Source: Mycobacterium sp. OAS707
Lineage (GTDB): Bacteria > Actinomycetota > Actinomycetes > Mycobacteriales > Mycobacteriaceae
Assembly (NCBI RefSeq): GCF_014873705.1
Contig: NZ_JADBDS010000001.1
Span: forward strand, 682,001 to 746,000
DNA: 64,000 nucleotides
Direction: 5' to 3'
In this document: positions 25,781 through 33,665 of the stretch, piece by piece
How positions within the stretch are numbered: position 1 is the first letter of the stretch
How the letters are laid out: every line of letters starts with the position of its first letter
Notes under the pieces: model-generated
The model's input: only the letters and a program-made list of their open reading frames with translations
Told to the model about the DNA's origin: nothing
Database searches by the model: none
Position numbers and translations under genes: made by a program

Positions 25781-27145
25781 CTAGCTATCTCCGATCGCGT
25801 AAAAGACGTTCTTGGTTTCGGTAAACGACAGTGGCGCGTCGGGGCCGAGCTCGCGACCCAATCCGGACTGCTTGAACCCGCCGAACGGCGTGTTGTAGCG
25901 CACCGACGAATGCGAATTCACCGACAGATTGCCGGATTCCACGGCGCGCGACACCCGAAGCGCCCGCGACAGGTTGTCGGTCCAGATCGATCCCGACAGG
26001 CCATAGGGGGTGTCATTGGCAAGCGTGATCGCGTCGGCCTCGTCCTCGAACGGCAGCACCGTCACCACCGGGCCGAAGATCTCTTCGGTGACGGTGCGGT
26101 CGGTGCGCGACGGCGTCAACACCGTCGGAGGGAACCAGTAACCCGGGCCGGACGGCGCATCGCCGCGGAACGCAACCGGTGCGTCGTCGGGTACATAGGA
26201 GGCCACGGTGGTCCAATGCGGTTTCGACACCAGTGGACCCATCTCGGTCTTCTTGTTGCGCGGGTCGCCGACGACCACGCCCTTGACGGCAGGCTCGAGC
26301 AGTTCCATGAACCGGTCATAGACGCTGCGCTGCACCAGTATTCGGGACCGCGCGCAGCAGTCCTGCCCGGCGTTGTCGAACACCCCGTACGGCGCCGTGG
26401 CCGCGGCCTTCTCCAAATCGCAGTCGTCGAACACGATGTTGGCGCTCTTGCCGCCGAGTTCCAGCGTGACCCGCTTGACCTGGGCCGCGGCACCGGCCAT
26501 CACCCGGGTGCCGACCTCGGTCGACCCGGTGAACACGATCTTGCGGATGTCGGGGTGGCTGACGAAGCGCTCCCCCACCACCGAACCCTTGCCCGGCAAC
26601 ACCTGGAACAGGTCGGCAGGCAGACCGGCCTCCACAGCGAGTTCGCCGAGCCGGATCGTGGTCAACGGCGTCCACTCCGCCGGCTTGACCAGGACCGCGT
26701 TACCCGCGGCAAGCGCGGGCGCGAACCCCCATGAGGCGATCGTCATCGGGAAGTTCCACGGCGTGATCACGCCGACGACACCCAGCGGCTCGTTGAACGT
26801 GATATCGAGCCCGCCCGCAACCGGAATCTGCTTGCCGGACAACCGCTCTGGAGTCGCCGAATAGTACTGCAACACATCGCGAACGTGGCCGGCCTCCCAC
26901 TCGGCATTGCTGATCGGGTGCCCGGAGTTGGCGACCTCCAGCTGCGCGAGCTCGTCGACGTGCGCGTCGACCGTTGCAGCGAACGCCCGCAGCGCGCCCG
27001 CTCGCTCGGCGGGGGCCAGCCGCGCCCACTCGCGTTGTGCCGACTTGGCGCGGGCCACCGCATCGTCGACTCCCGCCTCATCGGTCTGCTCGACGGTGCG
27101 CAGTACCTCTTCGGTGGCCGGGTTGATCAATTCGCTTGCAGTCAC
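25781..27145 (-). CDS. aldC: NAD-dependent aldehyde dehydrogenase
   Basis: A 454-residue aldehyde dehydrogenase matching Rv2858c (aldC). The NAD-binding and catalytic segments are intact: ITPWNFPMTIASW, FTGSTEVGTRVM, the general base Glu229 in VTLELGGKSANIVF, and the nucleophile Cys263 in NAGQDCCARSR. The C-terminal EEIFGPVVTVLPF is present. It overlaps the upstream glutamine amidotransferase gene by 4 bases. In the proposed pathway it would oxidise the gamma-glutamyl aldehyde to the acid, as PuuC does in polyamine breakdown. Confidence 0.93.
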   Translation of the reverse strand: MTASELINPATEEVLRTVEQTDEAGVDDAVARAKSAQREWARLAPAERAGALRAFAATVDAHVDELAQLEVANSGHPISNAEWEAGHVRDVLQYYSATPERLSGKQIPVAGGLDITFNEPLGVVGVITPWNFPMTIASWGFAPALAAGNAVLVKPAEWTPLTTIRLGELAVEAGLPADLFQVLPGKGSVVGERFVSHPDIRKIVFTGSTEVGTRVMAGAAAQVKRVTLELGGKSANIVFDDCDLEKAAATAPYGVFDNAGQDCCARSRILVQRSVYDRFMELLEPAVKGVVVGDPRNKKTEMGPLVSKPHWTTVASYVPDDAPVAFRGDAPSGPGYWFPPTVLTPSRTDRTVTEEIFGPVVTVLPFEDEADAITLANDTPYGLSGSIWTDNLSRALRVSRAVESGNLSVNSHSSVRYNTPFGGFKQSGLGRELGPDAPLSFTETKNVFYAIGDS

Positions 27146-27894
27146 GCGTTCACTTTCTCCTCGGCGTATACGGCGGCCGCCTGCACCACCGCTGCGAACA
27201 GTCGCAGGTCATCCAGGCGCTCCTCGGGATGCCACTGCACCGCCAAAACGAAGTCCTCGCCGGGGATTTCGACACCCTCGATCACGCCGTCCGAATCCTG
27301 GGCCGACACGATCAGTCCGTTGCCCAACTTGTCGATGGCCTGGTGGTGATAGCACTGCGCGTCCGACGACTCGCCGATCAGCGAGGCCAGCCGGGTTCCC
27401 GCCACAGTGCGCACCGCCGAGGTGGCGAACACCGCGTTGCCCTGCTGGTGGTGCGTGTGCCCGATGACGTCGGGCAGATGTTGGTGCAGCGTCCCGCCCA
27501 GCGCGACGTTGATCACCTGTGCCCCGCGACAGATTCCCAACACAGGAATGCCCCGCCGGATCGCCTCGTCGACCAAGGCGAACTCCAGTGCGTCCCGCAT
27601 GCGGTTATCGGCCACCGCCTCATCTGTAGCCGGATGTGGTTGCTGCCCATAGCTTTCCGGACCGACATCCCGGCCGCCGGTGACGATCAACCCGTCCAGT
27701 CCGTCGAGGATCCGTGATGCGATCTCACCGTCGACGGGCTGCGGCGGAAGCAACGCCGCAATGCCGCCCGCCAGGTTCACCCCTTCGATGTAGATCGCAG
27801 GCAGGAAGCTGGCCCGCACATCCCACACCCCGGTCTGCGCCTGCTGCAGGTAAGTCGTCAACCCGAGAACGGGTCTAGAGCCGCTCAAAACCAC
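27142..27894 (-). CDS. gamma-glutamyl-amide hydrolase, PuuD-like class I amidotransferase
   Basis: A 250-residue stand-alone class I glutamine amidotransferase fold of the PuuD/peptidase C26 family, matching Rv2859c. The nucleophile elbow is VLGICRGAQVINV with Cys122, and the His-Glu pair lies in AVQWHPEE near residue 220. PuuD-type enzymes hydrolyse gamma-glutamyl amides to glutamate plus the free acid. The gene overlaps glnA4 by 20 bases and aldC by 4. Here it would carry out the last step of a gamma-glutamylation pathway. The exact substrate is inferred from context. Confidence 0.92.
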   Translation of the reverse strand: MVLSGSRPVLGLTTYLQQAQTGVWDVRASFLPAIYIEGVNLAGGIAALLPPQPVDGEIASRILDGLDGLIVTGGRDVGPESYGQQPHPATDEAVADNRMRDALEFALVDEAIRRGIPVLGICRGAQVINVALGGTLHQHLPDVIGHTHHQQGNAVFATSAVRTVAGTRLASLIGESSDAQCYHHQAIDKLGNGLIVSAQDSDGVIEGVEIPGEDFVLAVQWHPEERLDDLRLFAAVVQAAAVYAEEKVNA

Positions 27895-29233
27895 GCACCC
27901 TTTCCCAATCCGTCACCGCCCCGTTGAACGCGTTCAGCTCGATCCGTGCGTTGTTCAGGTAGTGCTCGACCACGTCGTCGCCGAAGGCCTCACGGGCCAC
28001 CTCGGACTTGCCGAACAGCGCCGCCGCTTCGGCCAGCGTCGTGGGCAGCCGCTCCGCGCCCGACGTATACGCGTTGCCCTCCAACGCTTCCGGCAGGTCG
28101 AGTTCGCGCTCGATGCCGTACAGCCCGCCCGCGATCAGCGCCGAAACGGCGAGGTACTGATTGACGTCGCCGCCGGGCGCCCTGTTCTCCATCCGCATGC
28201 CGTGGCCGTGGCCGACGACCCGCAGCGCACAGGTCCGGTTGTCGAGGCCCCACGCGATCGCGGTCGGCGCGAAGCTGCCCTCCACGAATCGCTTGTAGGA
28301 GTTGATGTTCGGTGCGTATAACAGCGTCAGCTCGCGCATCGTCGCCAGCTGCCCGGCGATGAAGCTGCGGAACATCGGCGACATGCCGAGCTCGTCATCT
28401 GAGTCGGCGAACACCGCAGCGCCGTCGTCGCCACGCAGCGAGATGTGGATGTGGCAGCTGTTGCCTTCACGCTCATCGAATTTGGCCATGAAGGTCAGGC
28501 TCTTGCCGTGCTGATCGGCGATTTCCTTGGCGCCGTTCTTGTAGATCGTGTGGTTGTCGCACGTGACGCGCGCGTGGTCGTAGCGGAATGCGATCTCCTG
28601 CTGGCCGTAATTGCACTCGCCCTTGACGCCTTCGCAATACATGCCCGCGCCGTCCATCCCCACCCGGATGTCGCGCAGCAGCGGCTCCATCCGGGTCGAC
28701 GCGAGCATCGCGTAGTCGACGTTGTAATCGGTGGCCGGGGTCAGCCCGCGGTAACCCTTCGCCCAGGCTTCGCGGAAACCGTCGTCGAACACGATGAATT
28801 CCAGCTCGGTGCCGACGTAGGGCACCAGTCCCCGCTCGGCGAGCCGGTCGATCTGGCGGTTGAGAATGCTGCGCGGCGCCTGGGTGACGGGGTTGCCGTC
28901 GGTCCAGGACAGGTCGGCCATCACCATTGCGGTGCCGGGCAGCCACGGCAGCAGCCGCAAAGTGGTGAAATCGGGCGTCATCACCATGTCGCCGTAGCCG
29001 GTCTCCCAGCTCGAGATCGCATAGCCGTCAACCGTGTTCATATCGACGTCGACGGCGAGCAGATAGTTGCAACACTCGGCGCCGTGGGCGGCGACATCCT
29101 CGACGAACAACCGGGCCGACACCCGCTTGCCGGTCAGCCTGCCCTGCATGTCACAGAAGGCGACGATGACGGTGTCGATGTCGCCTGCGGCCACCAGCGA
29201 CTCGAGCTCGGATTGCGACAGCATGCCAGTCAT
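27875..29233 (-). CDS. glnA4: glutamine synthetase-like gamma-glutamyl-amine ligase GlnA4
   Basis: A 452-residue glutamine synthetase-family ligase (Rv2860c, GlnA4). It has the ATP/glutamate-binding elements seen in PuuA-like members: ELEFIVFDDGFREAW, CHIHISLRG, NSYKRFVEGSFAPTAIAWG, ENRAPGGDVNQYLAV. It lacks the adenylylation segment of housekeeping GlnA. In Streptomyces coelicolor the protein named GlnA4 was reported as a gamma-glutamylethanolamide synthetase, while GlnA3 acts on polyamines. Neighbours encoding an alcohol dehydrogenase, aldehyde dehydrogenase and gamma-glutamyl hydrolase support an amino-alcohol substrate, but this needs assay. The promoter region carries a 24-base element shared with the permease at 35485. 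Confidence 0.9.
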   Translation of the reverse strand: MTGMLSQSELESLVAAGDIDTVIVAFCDMQGRLTGKRVSARLFVEDVAAHGAECCNYLLAVDVDMNTVDGYAISSWETGYGDMVMTPDFTTLRLLPWLPGTAMVMADLSWTDGNPVTQAPRSILNRQIDRLAERGLVPYVGTELEFIVFDDGFREAWAKGYRGLTPATDYNVDYAMLASTRMEPLLRDIRVGMDGAGMYCEGVKGECNYGQQEIAFRYDHARVTCDNHTIYKNGAKEIADQHGKSLTFMAKFDEREGNSCHIHISLRGDDGAAVFADSDDELGMSPMFRSFIAGQLATMRELTLLYAPNINSYKRFVEGSFAPTAIAWGLDNRTCALRVVGHGHGMRMENRAPGGDVNQYLAVSALIAGGLYGIERELDLPEALEGNAYTSGAERLPTTLAEAAALFGKSEVAREAFGDDVVEHYLNNARIELNAFNGAVTDWERVRGFERL

Positions 29234-29303
29234 GACGAGAAGTCAACCATTAGAAACCGCATCTCGCCTGCCTGACCTTGGACATTTACCGAATTCTCAC
29301 CCT

Positions 29304-29327
29304 AAAGGTAGGGCATCAGACCATTAG
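29304..29327. promoter_or_regulatory. shared 24-base element, copy 1 (glnA4 promoter)
   Basis: AAAGGTAGG at one end and CAGACCATTAG at the other frame a 24-base element, 20 of whose bases recur upstream of the permease at 35485. It starts 71 bases upstream of the glnA4 ATG. A 10-base direct repeat ACCATTAGAA occurs at 29246-29255 and again at 29320-29329, and flanking arms GAATTCT (29291-29297) and AGAATTC (29326-29332) are inverted. It is a likely operator. Confidence 0.55.
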
Positions 29328-29343
29328 AATTCAATAACGCTGC

Positions 29344-30093
29344 TCAGACAGTCGTCGACGAGGGGGCAGTGCGCACCGTGTTGGCCCTCCGGTTGATCCG
29401 GACGTCGAAGGCTTCGGACACATGCCACTCCCGTGACAGCATGACCGGAGTGCCGTCGCGGCCGTAGTCGACCTCCTCGATGTACAGCAGCGGTCTGCCC
29501 CGCCGCACACCGAGCACCTTCGCGGTCTGGCCGGTGCTTGCAACTGCGCGAAGCGTCGCGGTGGCGTGGTCCGCGGCGTGGCCGCAGGAGCTCAGCAACG
29601 CGAACAGCGACGGGTCCAGGTTCTGCAGATCGAGCTCGGTGCCCAGCAGTCGCGCAGGGATGCGATCGAGCGAGTAGATCACGGGCTGCTCGTCGGCCGT
29701 ACGCACTCGTTCGACCGCCAATACGGTCTCCCCCGGTTCGAGTTGAAGTGGCGCATCGTCGAGCCCACCCGGCTCGAAGGCCGCTTGCAGGATGCGCATG
29801 CCGGCGCGGGCACCGGCCGTCTCGATCATCGCCAGGTAGCTCAGCGTCGCGTCGAGTCCGTGCGGCATGCGCTGCCGCTCGGTGACGTAGCTGCCCGAGC
29901 CACGACGACGGCTGACGTATCCGGCCTCGACCAGTCCACGCACCGCTTCTCGCACCGTCGCGCGAGATACGTTGAAACGCTTGGCGAGTTCGCCCTCGCT
30001 CGGCAACTTGGCTCCCGGCTGCAACTGCGAACTGGAGATCTCCTCCAGCAACTCGTCACGCAGCCGATCGGCGAGCAGAGTACGGCCGGACAC
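29344..30093 (-). CDS. GntR/HutC-family regulator with UTRA domain
   Basis: A regulator of about 249 residues. The N-terminal winged helix contains AKLPSEGELAKRFNVSRATVREAV, then YVSRRRGSGSYV, and is followed by a UTRA effector domain (EPGETVLAVERVRTADEQPVIYSLD, LLYIEEVDYGRDGTPVMLSREWHV). I prefer the GTG at 30093, which begins just before the first helix and clears the upstream stop by 10 bases; an ATG at 30129 would overlap that gene. It closes the accessory operon at 30.1-35.2 kb and lies just upstream of the glnA4 promoter region, so it is a candidate reader of the shared 24-base element. Confidence 0.88.
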   Translation of the reverse strand: MSGRTLLADRLRDELLEEISSSQLQPGAKLPSEGELAKRFNVSRATVREAVRGLVEAGYVSRRRGSGSYVTERQRMPHGLDATLSYLAMIETAGARAGMRILQAAFEPGGLDDAPLQLEPGETVLAVERVRTADEQPVIYSLDRIPARLLGTELDLQNLDPSLFALLSSCGHAADHATATLRAVASTGQTAKVLGVRRGRPLLYIEEVDYGRDGTPVMLSREWHVSEAFDVRINRRANTVRTAPSSTTV

Positions 30094-30103
30094 GCTACAA
30101 AGC

Positions 30104-30796
30104 CTACGTCCGGCCCTCGCGTGCGGCACCCGCGGTCGTCGCCTCCATGACGCAGCGAACCTGGTCTACCACCGAAGGCGCACCGGGCAACAACCCATCG
30201 AAGATGGCGCTGCCGATGGTGAAGCCCCACGCCCCCGCATCGCTGACCGCGAGCACTCGGTCGATGGTCGCGATCGATCCCGCGACGATCACCGGGCCAC
30301 TCGAGCGCCCCACCACTTCACGGATCAACTGCTCGTGATCGGCGCTCGGATGGCGATACGCCAGCAGGTCGAGCCCGCTGACGTGGTCGAGCGCGGTGAG
30401 CCGTGCGGCATCGCCTGCGATTTCGTCGATGCTGCCGAGCAGCACGCTCGGATGGTCGACGACCTTGCCAGGGAACGGGCAGTACCGCACGCCATCCGGC
30501 AGCAGACCGGCCGCATCTGCCGCGTGGGTGCCTCCGAGCACCCAGTCCACGCCCGCTGCGGCCGCCGCGTTCAGCGATGCCAGCTCGTCTTCCTTGCTGG
30601 TCGAGACCACCTCCAACATCACCTCGAAGCCAGTGTCGTGGGCCAGCGCGGTGAGCTCCCGCTGCCGTGCCGCATCCGCGCCGACGTCCTTGAAGCCGAT
30701 GTAGCGCAGCCCGGTGTCGGCCAACTGCGGCACCACCTCGGCGGCGTTTTCGATGGTCCGGTCACCGTGGGTGAGCATGAACACGAATTCAGACAC
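30104..30796 (-). CDS. TIM-barrel phosphate-binding protein, function unknown
   Basis: About 230 residues with the look of a (beta/alpha)8 barrel of the ribulose-phosphate-binding class. It starts FVFMLTHGDRTI, has YIGFKDVGAD and FEVMLEVVST, and ends with VIVAGSIATIDRV and AWGFTIGSAIFDG, where a phosphate would bind at strands 7 and 8. I do not recognise a characterised family. The GTG at 30796 is chosen because the sequence before it is an out-of-frame reading of the upstream gene. It sits 10 bases after a sugar-alcohol-phosphate dehydrogenase-like gene and after a kinase, so a sugar-phosphate isomerase, epimerase or aldolase role is the best guess. Confidence 0.75.
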   Translation of the reverse strand: MSEFVFMLTHGDRTIENAAEVVPQLADTGLRYIGFKDVGADAARQRELTALAHDTGFEVMLEVVSTSKEDELASLNAAAAAGVDWVLGGTHAADAAGLLPDGVRYCPFPGKVVDHPSVLLGSIDEIAGDAARLTALDHVSGLDLLAYRHPSADHEQLIREVVGRSSGPVIVAGSIATIDRVLAVSDAGAWGFTIGSAIFDGLLPGAPSVVDQVRCVMEATTAGAAREGRT

Positions 30797-30806
30797 GGCA
30801 GCGCTC

Positions 30807-32162
30807 CTATTCCATTGCTTTCGCGGCGTCGGCCACGATCGACCGCGCCGTCTCGTCCGACCACACGCCGAGCACGTCGGCGAGGTCCGCGATCGAAATC
30901 CGTTCCCGCAGCACGTGGGAATTCCGCAGCGCCCAGAACAACAGGTCGTCGTCGTAGCCTGCGCCGAGGTCTTCCGCCCGGGTGGGCAGGCCGCTCGCGT
31001 TGCTGATCTCGTCGGACCGTTCCGGTGAGGACAGTCGCAGCGACCGGGCAAAGCCATCCCACTCCGAAACCACCGACTCGAGCTCGGATCGATTCGCCAG
31101 CAACCAGTCTCGTTTGGCCGAATACGCCGTCCAGCACTCTTCCGCGGTCTGCGGGTCGAATTCGGCGAACGCCCGACTCACTGCGTCGCGGCTCGTCGCT
31201 TCGTCGGGTATCCGCACCTTCGCATCGCCCGACCGGATCGTGGCATCGACGAGTTGCCAGACCCGAACGGCCAGCCGGGTCGCGACCGTGACCTGCATGC
31301 CGTGCGCCGCGGCAGGACGGCCCTGGCGGCTGCGTGCCATTTCCATCAAATGCGAGACCGCATGCTCGGTACCCGAGGCAGGCGCCGTCGAACCGACTAT
31401 CCCCATCGACAATCCGCTTGCCGCCAGAAGCCGGGCCAGATCGGCGATTCCGTCGGGCTCGGCGTCACGCGCCGCCCTGGCAAGCCTCGGCAGCACCGGG
31501 TTGGCGGCGAGGATGTCCTCGACGACCGCTGCGTTGTACGGCGGTCCGTGGCCGAGCCGGGCGGCCAGCCGCCACTCGGCGACCGCGTTGGGGACCGTCG
31601 AAAGATCGCCAACCCCGGCGAGATTCAATTGCCATGGCGCCGAGGCGAGGATGTCGGTGTCGGCGACCAGCACGTCCGGCCACCTCGACTGCACGGTTCG
31701 CTTCGCCCCTGCGATGACGAGCACACTGCGGTCAGCGATGAAACCGTTGATGCTGCAAGCGGTTTGGACGGCGACGTGATGGTTGCCGGTGCGCTGTGCG
31801 GTGACCTTGGCGATGTCGGTGAGCGTGCCGGACCCGACCGAGATCAGCAGCCGGCGCTCCCCCACTTCGGCGACGGCCCGCTCGACGGTCACCTCGTCGG
31901 CCCTGACCGTCCCCGCGCCGAGCTGAACCACCCGGCAGCCGAGCCGGCCTGCAAGCCGCTCCACCACCGGCCCGGCCGGGGTGCGATACGGTGCGCCGTC
32001 GCTGAGGATCAGCGGATCCCTTCCGATGAATCTCTCGACGCTGTCGCCGACCGCGCCGTCCAACACCGACGCGCCGATCCGGACATCGACATTGGGCAGG
32101 CCGTCGTGGCCGTCGGCGCGCAGCGTCGACAACAGCGAGGCCGGATCGGGGACGGTGATCAC
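30807..32162 (-). CDS. glycerol-1-phosphate dehydrogenase-like (AraM/EgsA family) oxidoreductase
   Basis: A 451-residue member of the iron-containing alcohol dehydrogenase superfamily, closest in pattern to AraM/EgsA glycerol-1-phosphate dehydrogenases. It has the nucleotide-binding ISVGSGTLTDIAKVTA, the characteristic VAVQTACSINGFIADRSVLVIAGAKRTV region, and metal-ligand His candidates in GTEHAVSHLMEM and AAHGMQV. A C-terminal extension of about 80 residues is longer than in AraM. It overlaps the FGGY kinase by 4 bases, so its substrate is probably the phosphorylated product of that kinase. The substrate is not known. Confidence 0.8.
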   Translation of the reverse strand: MITVPDPASLLSTLRADGHDGLPNVDVRIGASVLDGAVGDSVERFIGRDPLILSDGAPYRTPAGPVVERLAGRLGCRVVQLGAGTVRADEVTVERAVAEVGERRLLISVGSGTLTDIAKVTAQRTGNHHVAVQTACSINGFIADRSVLVIAGAKRTVQSRWPDVLVADTDILASAPWQLNLAGVGDLSTVPNAVAEWRLAARLGHGPPYNAAVVEDILAANPVLPRLARAARDAEPDGIADLARLLAASGLSMGIVGSTAPASGTEHAVSHLMEMARSRQGRPAAAHGMQVTVATRLAVRVWQLVDATIRSGDAKVRIPDEATSRDAVSRAFAEFDPQTAEECWTAYSAKRDWLLANRSELESVVSEWDGFARSLRLSSPERSDEISNASGLPTRAEDLGAGYDDDLLFWALRNSHVLRERISIADLADVLGVWSDETARSIVADAAKAME

Positions 32163-33652
32163 GTTGGCCCAGCCGATGAACGAGGCTGCGCCAACGCCGA
32201 TTCCACGGCATCGAAGGCAGCGAGGTAGCGGCGGTAGGCCTCCGCGTAGGTCTTGGTGGCCTCCGGCTCGGGCTCGATCGCGGCCGGAGCGAGCCGGACG
32301 GCGACCGATGCTTCGGCGAAGTCAGCGAAGAACCCGCTGCCGACGCCTGCGACCATCGCAGCGCCAACGGCGGTGGCCTCCTCGGTGAGCACCCGGCGCA
32401 CCGGTCGCCCGAGCACACTGGCCTTGATCATCGCCCACAGGTTGTCGCGGGCGCCGCCGCCGACGATCCGCACCTCGCCGCGACCGAGACCCAGCGCGTC
32501 GAGGCGTTCGACGATGTCGCGCAACGCAAATGCGCAGCCTTCCAGTACTGCGCGGGCGACGTGAGCCGGGGTGTGGTTCATCGCAAGGCCGAGCAGCGCG
32601 CCGCGCATCTGGTCATTCCACCGCGGTGCCGTGGCCCCCGACAGCGCAGGCAGGAACAACACGCCTTCACTGGCGGGCGGCGCCTTGCACGCCAACGGAA
32701 ACACCTCTGCCTGCGGCATGCCGAGCACGCCGGCAAGCCAGAGGGTGCTTCCGCCGCTGACGAATCCGGGATTCTCGATCAGCCATGCGCCGGGAACCGC
32801 GTGGCCGTGCGTCTCGACCAGACCGAGCGGGTCGCGCACCGGCGTCGCCGAAACCGTCGTCACCGGTTCGGCGGTGCCGGTGACGTCGACGACGACGCCG
32901 GCCTCGATCGCGCCTGCCCCCACCGATGCGGCGTGCTCGTCACCGGTGCCGACGACCACCACGCATTCCGCGGGCAGGCCGAACGCTGCAGCGATGCCCG
33001 GCAGTAGGGTACCAACCACGTCGGTGGAGCGGCGCACCGGGGCGAACCTCGCCGGATCCAGATCGGCTGCGGTGCAAAGCGATTGGTCGAAGCAGCCGCG
33101 GGTGACGTCGTACATCATCGTTGACGACGCATTCGCGGCGTCCTGGGCGTGAGAACCGGTCAGGCGATGCAGCAGGTACGACCCGACGGGCGCCAGCGTC
33201 GCGGTGCGCTGCCAGACCTCGGGTTCGTGGTCGCGGATCCACATCATCTTCGGTGCACTGTGCGAGGCGTCGGCCACCAGGCCCGTCCGCTCGGCCAGCG
33301 TCTCCTCCCCGACCGCAGCGACCAGCCGGTCGCACTGCTCGGTCGCGCGTTTGTCCAGCCAGATGATGGCCGAACGCAGCGGCTCGCCGTTGACGTCGCA
33401 GGCGACGATGCCGTCGACCTGGCTGCCGAGACCCATCGCAACGACCCGGGAAGGTTCGACACCGTCCATTGCCGTCCGGACGGCGTCTTGCAGTGCAGCG
33501 CAATAACTCTGGGGGTCCTGCTCCGCCCAGCCGTCGTGCAGGTGCGTCATGCTCAGCGCTGCCGACCCGGTGGAGACGACGTCGCCTGCCTCGTCGACCA
33601 GGACGACCTTGATGCTCTGCGAGCCGACGTCGACTCCCAGCACTAAAGACAC
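32159..33652 (-). CDS. FGGY-family carbohydrate kinase (xylulokinase-like)
   Basis: A 497-residue two-domain sugar or polyol kinase. It starts with the phosphate-1 motif LGVDVGSQSIKVVLVDEAG; the ADP-binding second domain has VDVTGTAEPVTT, LSGATAPRWNDQMRGALLGL and the signature EVRIVGGGARDNLWAMIKASVLGRPV. GTG is the start codon. It follows the permease by 13 bases and overlaps the dehydrogenase. FGGY kinases act on xylulose, ribulose, erythritol, glycerol and similar compounds; the residues seen here do not settle which. The pairing with an APC amine-type permease instead of a sugar transporter is unusual. Confidence 0.88.
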   Translation of the reverse strand: MSLVLGVDVGSQSIKVVLVDEAGDVVSTGSAALSMTHLHDGWAEQDPQSYCAALQDAVRTAMDGVEPSRVVAMGLGSQVDGIVACDVNGEPLRSAIIWLDKRATEQCDRLVAAVGEETLAERTGLVADASHSAPKMMWIRDHEPEVWQRTATLAPVGSYLLHRLTGSHAQDAANASSTMMYDVTRGCFDQSLCTAADLDPARFAPVRRSTDVVGTLLPGIAAAFGLPAECVVVVGTGDEHAASVGAGAIEAGVVVDVTGTAEPVTTVSATPVRDPLGLVETHGHAVPGAWLIENPGFVSGGSTLWLAGVLGMPQAEVFPLACKAPPASEGVLFLPALSGATAPRWNDQMRGALLGLAMNHTPAHVARAVLEGCAFALRDIVERLDALGLGRGEVRIVGGGARDNLWAMIKASVLGRPVRRVLTEEATAVGAAMVAGVGSGFFADFAEASVAVRLAPAAIEPEPEATKTYAEAYRRYLAAFDAVESALAQPRSSAGPT

Positions 33653-33665
33653 GGCTGTCCTCAGC

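Noticed and set aside
24288-29233. Reading the glnA4 operon as a classical PuuABCD putrescine pathway
   Set aside because: No FAD-dependent PuuB-type amine oxidase is present; an SDR occupies that step. Polyamine use is still possible with an oxidase elsewhere.
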